This document shows positions 44,601 to 55,200 of a stretch of 64,000 bases of DNA, piece by piece (the first letter of the stretch is position 1; every line of letters starts with the position of its first letter). This stretch comes from Mesorhabditis belari (Eukaryota; Nematoda; Chromadorea; Rhabditida; Rhabditidae): the NCBI GenBank assembly GCA_958450365.1, contig CAUEEP010000740.1:1491501-1555500 (forward strand), in the 5' to 3' direction. The position numbers and the translations under genes are program-made. The notes under the pieces were generated by a model. That model saw nothing but the letters and a program-made list of their open reading frames with translations. It did not search any database and was not told the DNA's origin.

Positions 44601-45095
44601 TACCGTATTCTCTTTAATAATAGTGCACTCTCTAATAGTATTGCGGTCCGAGAGGGGGTTGAAAAAATAGTAGTGCACCCACGAAAATTCGAATTTCTGG
44701 TGCTTCTTTTTCATCTAAACCTTTTTGACTTTATGTTTATGTGACATTCTAAAGCTATTCAAGCAAGCTAAAGTGAGGCTTTTTTATTCATTTATTAACT
44801 ATTCTTCACATGAAAAAGTTAGCAAAAAATCTAAAATTGTTGTGCAAAGGGCAAAAACATCTTTTTGTTGTTTGTCAAGACACAAATTGTCAACTCGCCA
44901 GCCCACAACTGTATGTCAAAAGGAGCCAAAGGAGTACGTGAAAGAGTTGCAAGAACTTTTGGAACAAATCTTATATCTGTCTTACTTTGGTAAATGATAA
45001 AACTCTTTAATAGTAGTGCACTCTCTAATAGTATTGCGGTCCAGGAGGGGGTTCAAAAAATAGTAGTGCGCACTACTATTAGAGAGAATACGGTA
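44601..45095. mobile_element. 495-bp element with both inverted and direct end repeats
   Basis: Bounded by TACCGTATTCTCTTTAAT and ATTAGAGAGAATACGGTA. Just inside each end is a direct repeat of about 60 bp (CTCTCTAATAGTATTGCGGTCC onward, at 44622 and 45010). The interior has a 90-codon plus-strand frame (44725-44997), basic, with a leucine-rich helix ELQELLEQI, which I do not recognise. The tips resemble the 39.7-kb MITE family, suggesting a shared mobilising enzyme. Confidence 0.6.
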
Positions 45096-45511
45096 TTTAC
45101 TTTCAAATTACCCACCTTTTTAGTCTAAATTTGTCCTGAAAACGCGTAAATTTTGTAAGATTTCGAAATGATCAATCTCGAGATCCAAGTTCTAATCACG
45201 CGCTCGATTTCTCATCATAACAATTTGAAATTGCTCATAAAAACGAAATCTGATCTCGAAAATTGATATGATCGGCTTTTTGATGGCTTTATTTTTCAAT
45301 TAATTTGAAATTTTGTGAATTCGATGACAAAAAAACTCATTTTTCAGGGTTCGTTCTCGGCTTGGCCCCAAAGGGACAAAAAAAAGCCCTGTAAAGGAAA
45401 AAAAGAGGAGGAGACAGCCCGGTTTTTTTCTTTTTATCTCTCCTATTCTTCCACCCTCTTCCCTATTAAATATTTCTTCAAAACTGGTTATTTGATTGAA
45501 GAAGAAGAAGA

Positions 45512-48314
45512 ATGATTCAATCTTCACCCGATCATTCAAATGATCAAGCTCATCAACAGTCAGTTGATACGATGAATACGAGAAACAACTGTACACAGTA
45601 TCGAAAATTCCCGTTCTCTGTCGGCTTCCTGAGGAGGTTTGTCTTTAAGTTTTTAGTTTTACTGGAAAACGATACTTTTTTAAGAAGTACGCTTCAGCTA
45701 CCGTAACTCAATGCTTTTTTTTATTCGAATCCTCATTTCAGAATACCATCAATACTGTCGACGTTGATGTGTTTGATGTTCGTGATCTCTCTTGTACATG
45801 GCGCTTGTGCAACCGATCAAGCAGATATGGGATGCGGGGAACATCCTCTTAAAGGAATCCTCTCAAATCTCGACTCTAAACGTGAGTTCGGAATAGCAAG
45901 CCAAGTTATGATGTACAATCTTGGACTCTGGACTTGATAGCCAGAACTGGATCTACCCTAGCCTTACCTAGCTTGGCCTTACATAGCCTTACCTTGCCTA
46001 GCCCAGCTTGGCCTTGCCTAGCTTGACCTTGGCCTTGTCTAGCTTGATCTTGGCCTTGCCTAGCCTAGCTTATGATCCCAGACTCCGATTGGAACATCCT
46101 GTTTACGATAACAAATGCAAAATGCAAATTGGTTAGATGAAAGATTAGATTTCAAAAGTTGAAACGCTTTAGAAAAAGAATTGCCTAAGATGACCCACTA
46201 ACTATACTTACCTCGACTACCAGATCAAAGAATTCCTTCAACACTTCAATATTTCACAAGAAGTTCATCTCGTTGATCATCATCTTTCCCAGAAACATTT
46301 TTTTTTTTGATGACAAACAACCGAATCTCTAATCTTTTTCCTATATCTGTTTACTTAGACAATAAGTTCTTTTCTGTACCCCCAATTCCCGATGACTCAG
46401 CGATTCCTTATTTGATTGAATCTCGTAATCATTCCAATCACGTCATTTGCCCGTCATTATTGAATTTCTTCCCAAAATTCACTAATTTTGACATCATCTT
46501 ATAAATTTTCGTGGGTAAAACATCATCTTTTCGGCTAAAATCATACAAAATCTACTTTTCCTTTATCACGAAGAAGAAGAAGAAATGTCAAAAGTCCGTC
46601 AAAATTCATTTCTCATTATTTTCTTATTCACCAAATTGGTGAATAAGAAAAAGAAATTTTGGAATGAAATTGAAAAGGGCGAAATTTGTGAATGTTGATT
46701 GGAAAAAGATGAAATGATGATGTTGATGGTGAAGATTGGGAATTTTCAACCAAATCAACTCATAGAAATTTTTGGATTTGGGGGCCAACAAAATTTGGGG
46801 GGGCCTACAAATATTTTACAAATACTGCCAAGTAATAACTGAAGATTTGTGAATAATTTTCAATACTTTTACTTTGATAACTTTTAAATATGACGGCTCC
46901 TATGTCGTAAAACTTTTACAAAAGAACTCCTAGACAACTTCCCCAGACAAAAACAACTTAAAGAAACTTAAAGATTTGTATAAATGGGACTATGAATTTG
47001 CTTCTTTTAGTCTTTCTTTACAAATATCTTGAAGTTATTTTGGTAAAGTGACGTCTTTTGAACCAAAATAACAATAAAACTACCGTAGTTTCTCTAATAG
47101 TAGTGCACCCTGAGCGTCGCTTAAATTGCTCGAAATCTCGAAAAGCGCTTATCAGAACCTATCGATGTGGGGTCGGAAAATGTAGCTGACGATGAGATCT
47201 AGTGGAGGATTAGAGTGTTGAGCTTCTGTGAAAGCTTGGAAAGCCTATAGCCTGGATCCCGGCCAACAATCCAGATTTGATTTATGGTAGCACAAGCTGT
47301 TATCGCATTTTACAGCATGCTCAAAATCATATACCGTATTCTCTCTAATAGTAGTGCGCCCTGAGCATGACCTAAATTGCTCGAAATCTCGAGAACCGCT
47401 TATCAGAACCTATCGATATGCGGTCGGAAAATGTAGCTGACGATGAGATCTTGTGGGGGATTTGAGTGTTGAGCTTCTGTGAAAACTTTGAAAGCCGTAA
47501 AATAGTCACCAACTCGGCTCGCCGGGGTGCACTACTATTAGAGAAAATACGGTATCTGTTTTTCTTCGAACAAACATTGAAAATCCGTATCATATTTTGA
47601 TTAGCTTTCTCAATGTGTTAACTTTAAAGATCCTGTATCTCGTTAGGTTATTTTCCTTCAAATCCATATTGTTGGTTGTTCTCTGAAGCGGTAGATAGAG
47701 TTATTGAAGCGTGGATTTGAAAGAGAAAAATGAAAGCGGCGGAGGAATCGAGTTGGTGGATTTCAAGTGGAATCCACCAACAGAGAGTGGTGTCAAGAAA
47801 AGGAGAAAAGGTGATTTTTCCCCTTTTCTTGACACCACTCTCTTTTCCCCAAAAAGTTGCCCCAAAAAGGAAAAGTTCAATTTCAATATTTCAATCTCGA
47901 TTTTTAAACGGCTGAGTAAATCCTTCAAAGAACACGTCAACTTTTTCTATGGCTCTCAAAATGAAAAACAAGCTTCAGTCTAGATTTAAGCAGGTTTTCA
48001 ACCAAGAATTTCTAGGTGATTTAAATCAAACTTTTAGCTTAATGTAGAGCAAGTTTAAAAAAAAAGAATTGCCGTCTTGACTTGTTAAAAAAAAAAAAAC
48101 AAAGAACCGATTTCATAACTTGTTAAAAGTTAAACAAAACTTATTGAAAATTAAACAAAAAACATTTACAGATCCAAATCTTTCATCGGATCAAGTCGTG
48201 CGCCTTTTGTTGGCTGTTCAAAAGCGATACCCCCGTTTGTGGAGAGCCTACGAGGCGGCTCTCGATCAATACACGAATTGCCGTCTGATGGCCACTTCCG
48301 GATCACTTGGATAA
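45512..48314 (+). CDS. Small secreted or membrane-anchored protein, unknown
   Basis: Three exons join in phase to 135 residues: 45512-45636, 45742-45881 and 48172-48314. The ATG at 45512 follows an in-frame TGA. Residues 43-62 form a hydrophobic run (STLMCLMFVISLVHGACA) ending in a plausible signal-peptidase site (VHGACA). It lies about 40 polar residues in, so it could also be a signal anchor. The mature part has DMGCGEHPLKGILSNLDS, then a predicted helix QVVRLLLAVQKRYPRLWRAYEAALDQY, given here in two overlapping pieces: QVVRLLLAVQKRYPR and LWRAYEAALDQY. A single Cys follows (NCRLMA). No prohormone repeat, toxin or enzyme motif is seen. Intron 2 is 2.29 kb and holds two MITE copies and a degenerate CCTTGCCTAGCTT repeat. 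Coding quality is supported by clean splice phases and balanced codon use. Confidence 0.65.
45955..46080. repeat. Degenerate short tandem repeat in intron
   Basis: Irregular copies of CCTTGCCTAGCTTGG-like units, 10-14 bp long, in intron 2 of the 45512-48314 gene. Similar in composition to the 37640 array but on the opposite strand. Confidence 0.75.
47081..47245. mobile_element. MITE, 39.7-kb family, left part only
   Basis: TACCGTAGTTTCTCTAATAG through GTGAAAGCTTGGAAAGCC; the right end is missing. It lies 90 bp before a full copy. Confidence 0.85.
47332..47554. mobile_element. MITE, 39.7-kb family, full copy
   Basis: TACCGTATTCTCTCTAATAG to AGAGAAAATACGGTA. The body matches copy 1 with a few substitutions. 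It is in intron 2 of the 45512-48314 gene. Confidence 0.9.
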
Positions 48315-48865
48315 GAAAGATCGGATAAGGGAACCATTTTCTTCTCCTCTGACCAATTACATTGCAATTCCTCTTCCCCAGATTGATCTCCGTTTGCTCG
48401 TTTCGTTTTGGTTTTTTTTTCATGTATTTTCTTGTATTTGTGCTTTTCTTTTCACTTATTTTCCCTCCCCACCAACAAAATGTCCATAACTTCTTAAACT
48501 ATCTTCTTAAACAGTCAAGTCAAAAGCATTTTTTGTTTTCTTTCTTCTCATGTTCATATCAATGCTTTTCTTTAAAGATCTCCAAAAAAATACTTCATTT
48601 TTTTAATGTTCAGCTTTAAATTTAAATTTCAATCCACTGTTAGCCAGTTTAAAAGCAAAGGTAAAAAACAAATAAATGCGAAATAAAGGTTGTTTGCTGT
48701 TATTTTTGTGAAAAACACACTGAAAACTCAAAAAATTTATTAAAAAAATTCTACGAAATTCTACGAAAAACCCGTATTCGTGAATCGATTTTGGTAAAAG
48801 ACAACAAAATATTCATTCATTCGAAATATCCATCCTAAATCGCAAATAAATTTACGGTTTCTTAG

Positions 48866-49240
48866 GGGGTGGGACAAATGCGACCTTTTTTTGCTGGAAA
48901 AGGCCTTAGGAAAGGTCGTAGAGCTTCAAAAATGTTTTCATAGAAGGGAATCGTATGCGTAGATTCCGAATTTCGACAAATCAGACCTCGCTGACACGTC
49001 AAATTTGGGCTAAAAGGCAAAAACTACGCAACTTAACGCTTTTCCACAGTTTTTGCCTTTTAGCCCAAATTTGACGTGTCAGCGAGGTGTGATTTGTCGA
49101 AATTCGGAATCTACGCATACGATTCCCTTACATGGAAATATTTTCGAAGCTCTACGGCCTTGCCTAAGGCCTTTTCCAGCAAAAAAAAGGTGCGCAAATG
49201 TCCAGGTGCGCAGAAAAAAGGTAGCATTTGTCCCACCCTC
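48866..49240. mobile_element. Palindromic MITE (375 bp)
   Basis: GGGTGGGACAAATGCGACC and TTTGTCCCACCC bound near-perfect arms that share CCTTAGGAAAGG/CCTTGCCTAAGG and GCCCAAATTTGACGTGTCAG. The loop is near 49030. It ends 16 bp before the stop codon of the large minus-strand gene. Confidence 0.9.
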
Positions 49241-49255
49241 ATTTCTTATTTTAAT

Positions 49256-52200
49256 TTAAACCTCATCATCCGTATCATCACCAAAATCATTGAAAGAATC
49301 ATGATTTGAAGATACTGAATCGTGAAATGATCGACGATGTATTCGCCCACCATTGTATGGACTACGAGAGGTACTTCTGAAAATTAAACATCGCTACATT
49401 TTATTATGAGCATTTTTAAAGCAAATGGTTTAAAGGTATAGCAAAATAAAGTATTAAAGCTACTTCAGAGCTGTATATTTTCGTATTAAATTCGAATACA
49501 CATACCGTAAATACTGTAATAGTACCCCACCTCCCTCGTACAGTCGCGTAGTCGAAAATGTTTTTAGTATTTCATTTTTTTCAAAGCACCCGTACTTTCA
49601 AAAAGTGCGTCTTTGGTATCAAAAAATAGCCCTGAATCTCAGCTATTTTTTGATACCTAAGCGCGCATCGTAGCATAAACCAGTGGCGAGAAAATCTCGT
49701 TCAAAGCTAGACTACGCAACACTCCGCACCGTCATTATGGGGGTGGGGTACTATTACAGTATTTACGGTAGCTATTTTCTCTTCAGCTTTAGCGAAATTC
49801 CAATCCGAATCTAATCCCATCTTCGTTTTCTCGGCCGTTTCTTGGCCGATTGTTCTGGAATTTTGTTTACAAATAGAAATTGGTATTCTCTGCTTGTAAA
49901 CAAAATTTCAGAGCAATCGGCCAAGCGACAGCTAAGAAAACGAAGGTGGAATTAGTTTCGGATTAGAATTTTCCCATGTCTACCACCTACCGATTGGCAC
50001 TTTCGCGTTGTGTTTGAATGGGCGGCGGTAAACGACTCAACTCGACTGGATGACGATTTCTGAAATATGGTTTGAACAAAGGCAATTTATACAGAATAGC
50101 AAGAGCTTATTGCTGTCTTTTTATAAAACAAAAAGCTTACCGTATCCTTTGCGACGTTTGAATGGGTGGAGGACGATTGGGAAGATGGGTTTGAGTGATT
50201 TGCTAAAGAATAATGGATAGATAAAAAAAGAAAAAAAAACCTCAGAATAATCAACATAAGGAGTTGGATTGAGATCGGAAGTGATAACATGAGGAAAGGT
50301 CTGTCTTCGTTGTTTGAATCGAGGAGAGCTTGGAGTTTGGGAAGAGGATTCGTCTTCTCGGTCACGGCCACCGGTCACCACTTGCTGAAAATGCTTTTGT
50401 TGAGTAAAGAAAGAGTATGGTACGTTAAATCGTTTTCTATCGTTTTCTAAAGCGTGTCAATCTACTACCGTAATCTTTGCTCTTTTAGCAAACCTATCTT
50501 TTAGCAAACCTATTAAAATCTGCTTTAACAAAGCCAATCTATCCACTTTTGATCTGGGTTAACAAATGATACCAAAAGCTAAAAAGTAAATAGATTTGAC
50601 AAAAACTCGAGGCTATAGATTAAGGTAGTTCTCGAAAATTGACAGATTTTAGAAAAAGAAGGGAACAAGTGTCAATTGAATACACTTTTCCTTAACTTAC
50701 CCTCGGTACTTGTTCTCTTCGATGATATTGAGTGGAAATCATCTCTTTATTTCGCCATTTACCACAACACATGAATTGATTAAAGCTAGAAAAATTGACT
50801 GAAACGCTAAGAATGAATAAGAATTTACCTATTCCTGTACATCACCAAAGCAAACAGGGCAACCGCCGCCAAACACACCGCTCCCACACCAACCAAAACG
50901 CCGATCCACCAACGACTCGGTGATGGCTTTTCCTTTAATTTTAAAGTTGTATTATTGTCTTTTTTTTTTGTTTTACACTCACACTATTATGTGTTGATGA
51001 TTGTTCAATACATGTGTAGCTCGTTCTATCACATTCCATCCCATCTTCACATTGATCGGCAGCCATTTTACTGTCCGGTTTACATTCAACATTTCTGAAA
51101 AGGTTTCTTTTGAAAAGCTTTTCGATAATCGTTTTTTTTAAAATGATTTTAAAACCCACGAGCAAGTACTTGGCGAGTTACAACGACAACATTGAAGAGG
51201 TTCGCATTCCTGAAAATATGAAAATGTTAAAACGATACTTTGTTGATGTACTTAAAACGGTAGTTTAAAAAAAAACCCCCAATTTTTTTTTCGTAAATTA
51301 CTAAAGAATACTTCTAAAAACAAACTTGTGTCGTCGTTCCATACGGACATCTTTGACAATAAGAAGATATTGGAAGATTTGGATCAACAATAATCACTGA
51401 TCCACTGACTTTCGGCTTTTGATCTTTCGGACATGAGGCCAATAAAGTACATTCTGATTTCGAGATTGAACCTGGAGAAAATGAAGCAAAATTTTTTAAA
51501 TTTATAACTTTCTACCTTCATTTGGTGTTGTAAAACTGCCTCCATTTCCATCATTTGGGCAAGGCGTGCATTGACTTTCACCAGTTTCTTCCTCAAATAA
51601 ATCAAAATTTAAGTGAAAAGTTGACTCTGCTTTTGTATAAATTTCATATTTTTATTCGACCGCAAGAAAACAGAAAAATTAAAAGCGGGAATTTGAGCAT
51701 AGTGACGCTCGAAACTCGTGTTTAATTGGTCTAAACTTTTAGATGAATTCTGAAATGATTCTGAAACTTCTTAGCCTAGTTCAAATTTCATTCCATCATT
51801 TCTGAAGTGCTATCTTTATAAATAGATAAAAAGTTAACAATAATATTATTCCTAAACAATTCAACAGCCTGGTTACTTATTGAAAATCCCCCAGACAACG
51901 AAAAAGAGCCAAAAAAAACCTTATAAGTGCCCATTGGACAAGCTTCACATCGCCCGTTTTGACTCAACATCAGCCCAGCTGCACAATAGAAACAATCGGC
52001 TTGACTGGTTGAACCCTAGAAAGATAAATGTTCATGAAGTTTCTCCAAAATTACGGTATCATTTGTCGTCATTCCGTATGGACAATGATCACAAAGTCTT
52101 TGCTTCTCATCAGGACTGAATTGACCAAGAGCACATAAACCGCATTGTTCTGATGAGATCACTTCTTCGCCTGGTCCACAAATCACTGAAAAGCATTTTA

Positions 52201-55200
52201 AGCATTTAAAAACAAATCAAACAGTTCAATTTAAACCTTCACAATCGCCAATTCCATGTCCTGAATCCGAGCATTGATATGTTGTTTTATTTGCAGGGCA
52301 ATCTTGACAAGAATCTAAAGAGAAAGAAATATAGAAAGAAAGATTTGGTAAAAGTATTAAACCAATTAAAACTCACTATCCATACAATATTTTCCAAGTG
52401 GACAGAGACACTCACAAGCTGAATTATCTGCTGTTGGCTGATGACAAGGCTGACAATTTGCTGAAAAGTTCTTTGAGAGAAGCGAATGGGGGCAAAAAAA
52501 AACCAAAAAAGCCTTTCGTTGAATAGAGATCTAAACGAACCACAAGAAACTTTTTGCGTGTTTGGGTCAAGATTTCGAATTGGGAAATCCGATGGGCACC
52601 CGATTTCTTCATCAACTGAGATACCCAATGGTTGAGTGAGATTCAAGAGATCTTGCCGCACATTCGGCGCCACGTATTCCCACGAGTTTCTGGAATTACA
52701 TAACGAACTTAAGCTAGGATATTTTGAAAGAAAAGATCTTCTTGGTACTTTCCAAGTTTTCCCCATCCAATTCATGTTTGTTTAAATGGAAATTTTAGCT
52801 ATCCAGTCTTCAAAATGATTAAAGATATATAAAACGTCATTTCAGGCTTTGTCACGGTATCTTGGGTGCAAAGTCGCTTACCTTGTCGTCTGTCGCTATG
52901 GTCGAGTGGCTAAGAACCTTGGACCTTAGTCAGGGGGTCAGGGTTCAATCCCGTTGGCTGTCTTTTTGGTATTTTTTCCCCAAAATTTTCATATTCTGTT
53001 CAACTTCAACTTTGTTCTTTAAATTGCTAGTCTTTTCTATTTGAAATTACCCCTTGTTAACTCAAATTCTCCTTTAAAATCTTGATATTTCACTCACTTT
53101 ATCGTCAGCGAAAAGTGAAATTGATTCATTGTCGAAGCAAGGATATCTTTTCTTTCTCTTCTTTTCTTTGAATTCAACGGAAGACATGGATTTTGAATGG
53201 AATACGAGCAGTCACTTTTCGCAGAATCACAATACTGCAATTGAAAGTTTTTTTTTTGAGGAAAACTTCACTCTTTTTACCTCTTGAATCGTTTCATTCA
53301 ATGTCAAGAGGATATTCTCGTAAACGCGCTCGCAATTCTCATCGGAATACAAAGAACCGTTGATTAACTGTAATGATTTCAGTTGAGATTTATTCTGAAT
53401 CCAGCTTTCTCACCTGTGTCGAACTTTTTGTTTCCCCGCATCCGGGTGGGCGAAACGAGGAGTTCCTCATTACTCCATGCCATCGATCCCATTGACCCTA
53501 AAGAAATGTTTTTCAGAATTTCCAAGGCTGTTCATAAAGTTTAAAAGTCATGGCTAGCCAGGCGAGGCCAGACTTAAAGGCTATGAAGAGCCACAAAATT
53601 TTGAGATCGAGCTTTGGCTTGGCCTGACCTGTTCTGAAAATTTTGGTCCAGAAACAGCCCTGCTCGCAGATATCAAGTTTTCCCAAGTCTTTGATTTCAG
53701 AAAATACCCACCAGGACATCGCAAACATAAAATGGTGGATGAATGTTGGGATAATACTCGGAAAGACATGAAACGACGGCAATCTAAAAACTCCATTTAC
53801 CGTAAATACTCTAAAAGAACGCCACAATGACGGGGGTACAGTCGCGAAGTCTAACTTTGAACGTCCCATTCTCCGCGCTGCTTTATGCTACAGTGTGGGC
53901 TTGGGTGTCAAATGATAGCCCTTGAAATCTAGTATTTTTTGGCACCAAAAAGTAATTGGGAAAATCTAGGGGCTGAGAAAAAAATGATTTTCTAAAAAGT
54001 TAGACTATGCGACTGTACGAGGAGGTGGCGTTCTATTAGAATATTTACAATTTACAATATATTAGTTCCTTTCAAGTTATTTTCTAAAATGTGTCAACTT
54101 TTGAAAGTTAACGTAACTATGCCTCTAGTATTATTTTGATTTTTGATTGTTTTTCCCACCGTATCTGTGTCCGTTCCATCAACTTTCATCAGCAATGATT
54201 GTCCATTTTGTGGTGTTTGAATAGAAGTACACTTGAATGATTAAATTTAACTATACATATCCATAATCACGAACATTATACGGAGCAACAGAGAGTTTAA
54301 ATTGACAAGTGGCCGAGTTGTCCGCTGCATCATAGGCTGTCACAATTACTCCGTACATTCCCCTAAATTTCCAACTCGTATACGGTAATCCTTTCGAAAT
54401 CACCAAGAAAATGTCTGTCCTGATCGAAAATTGCTTTCCACTCTCACGACACCGATGTTATCATCGAATTGCGTTGACCAATTCATCACTTTCAGCCGTT
54501 CGAGACTCACTTCTCGAATGTCTGACGGACAATAGACAATCGTTGGGGCAATCTTGTCTGAAAATGCTTTTAAACATCAAGGTTTATAGCAAATTTCAAA
54601 AACCTTTAGGTGGTGCACACGTGGGATCTCCTTTTCTACAATCTCTCTGTGGTGCCGCGCAGATTCCGGGATACGATCGAGTGATTCCCGGATTTGAATC
54701 ATCAACTCGAGTGAAACTTTCTGGCCTAAAGAGCAAAGTTGACTCTGTTCAATTACAGGATCAATCAAAGAATCCTAAAGAAGGCCTAAAGAGCAAAGTT
54801 GACTCTGTTCAATTACAGGATCACTTAAAAAGAATCCTTTATCTATCTGTTATTCGTTTTTTGATCACAGAATCCAGAGATTTTTGAAAAGCAATTAAGA
54901 ACAATGAGGAACTGAAAAATGCCTGTGAAAAAGGAACGGTTCAGCGATAAAGGGAAATTTTTAACTGGAATTTTTAACTGGACTTAACTGGAATTTGTAG
55001 CAGAAATATAGCCAAATTTAGAGCGAAAATTGTTCTCGGGGATTTGGGCATAGTGACGCGCGAAACGGGGAAGCCGGCTCAGTCGTTCACCCCAACTCCT
55101 TTCCCTTTACGGATTTCGAAAGGGAAAACCTTATATCAGAGGCTTTTGCCAGATAGCGAGCGATTACGCGGCCGCACAAAGAACACATCGCTAGTCATTT

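Larger units (their letters stand above)
49256..51099 (-). other. Receptor gene: juxtamembrane, membrane helix and cytoplasmic tail
   Basis: Exon 50985-51099 (VECKPDSKMAADQCEDGMEC) precedes the membrane exon 50829-50932. That exon reads PSPSRW then WIGVLVGVGAVCLAAVALF and ALVMYRNR, a single helix with a basic stop-transfer end. Tail exons are about 50700-50786 (FNQFMCCGKWRNKEM), 50230-50381 (GRDREDESSSQTPSSPRF), short exons with RPPPIQT and RLPPPIQT near 50155-50205 and 50000-50058, and 49256-49381 (STSRSPYNGGRI, ending DDTDDEV). The paired proline motifs P-P-P-I-Q-T could bind SH3 or EVH1 domains; that is inference. Confidence 0.75.
52541..54557 (-). other. Receptor gene: HYR and sushi-like block
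   Basis: Exon 54404-54557 reads IAPTIVYCPSDIREVS and VMNWSTQFDDNIGVVRVES. The next (about 54259-54362) reads GVIVTAYDAADNSATCQFKL. Together they are a HYR domain: C-P-x-D at the start, D-N-x at the middle, A-x-D-x-A-x-N-x-A-x-C at the end. Then CTSIQTPQNGQ (54162-54233) and SFRPPGCGETKSS (53416-53500), sushi-like. Next come exons about 53279-53369, 53095-53237 and 52541-52690 (EYVAPNVRQDLLN, GCPSDFPIRNL), which I cannot assign to a domain. Confidence 0.75.

Noticed and set aside
45315..45596. Overlapping frames on both strands before the 45512 start
   Set aside because: Lysine- and serine-rich sequence from low-complexity DNA. An in-frame stop lies just before the ATG at 45512, so they are not part of that gene.
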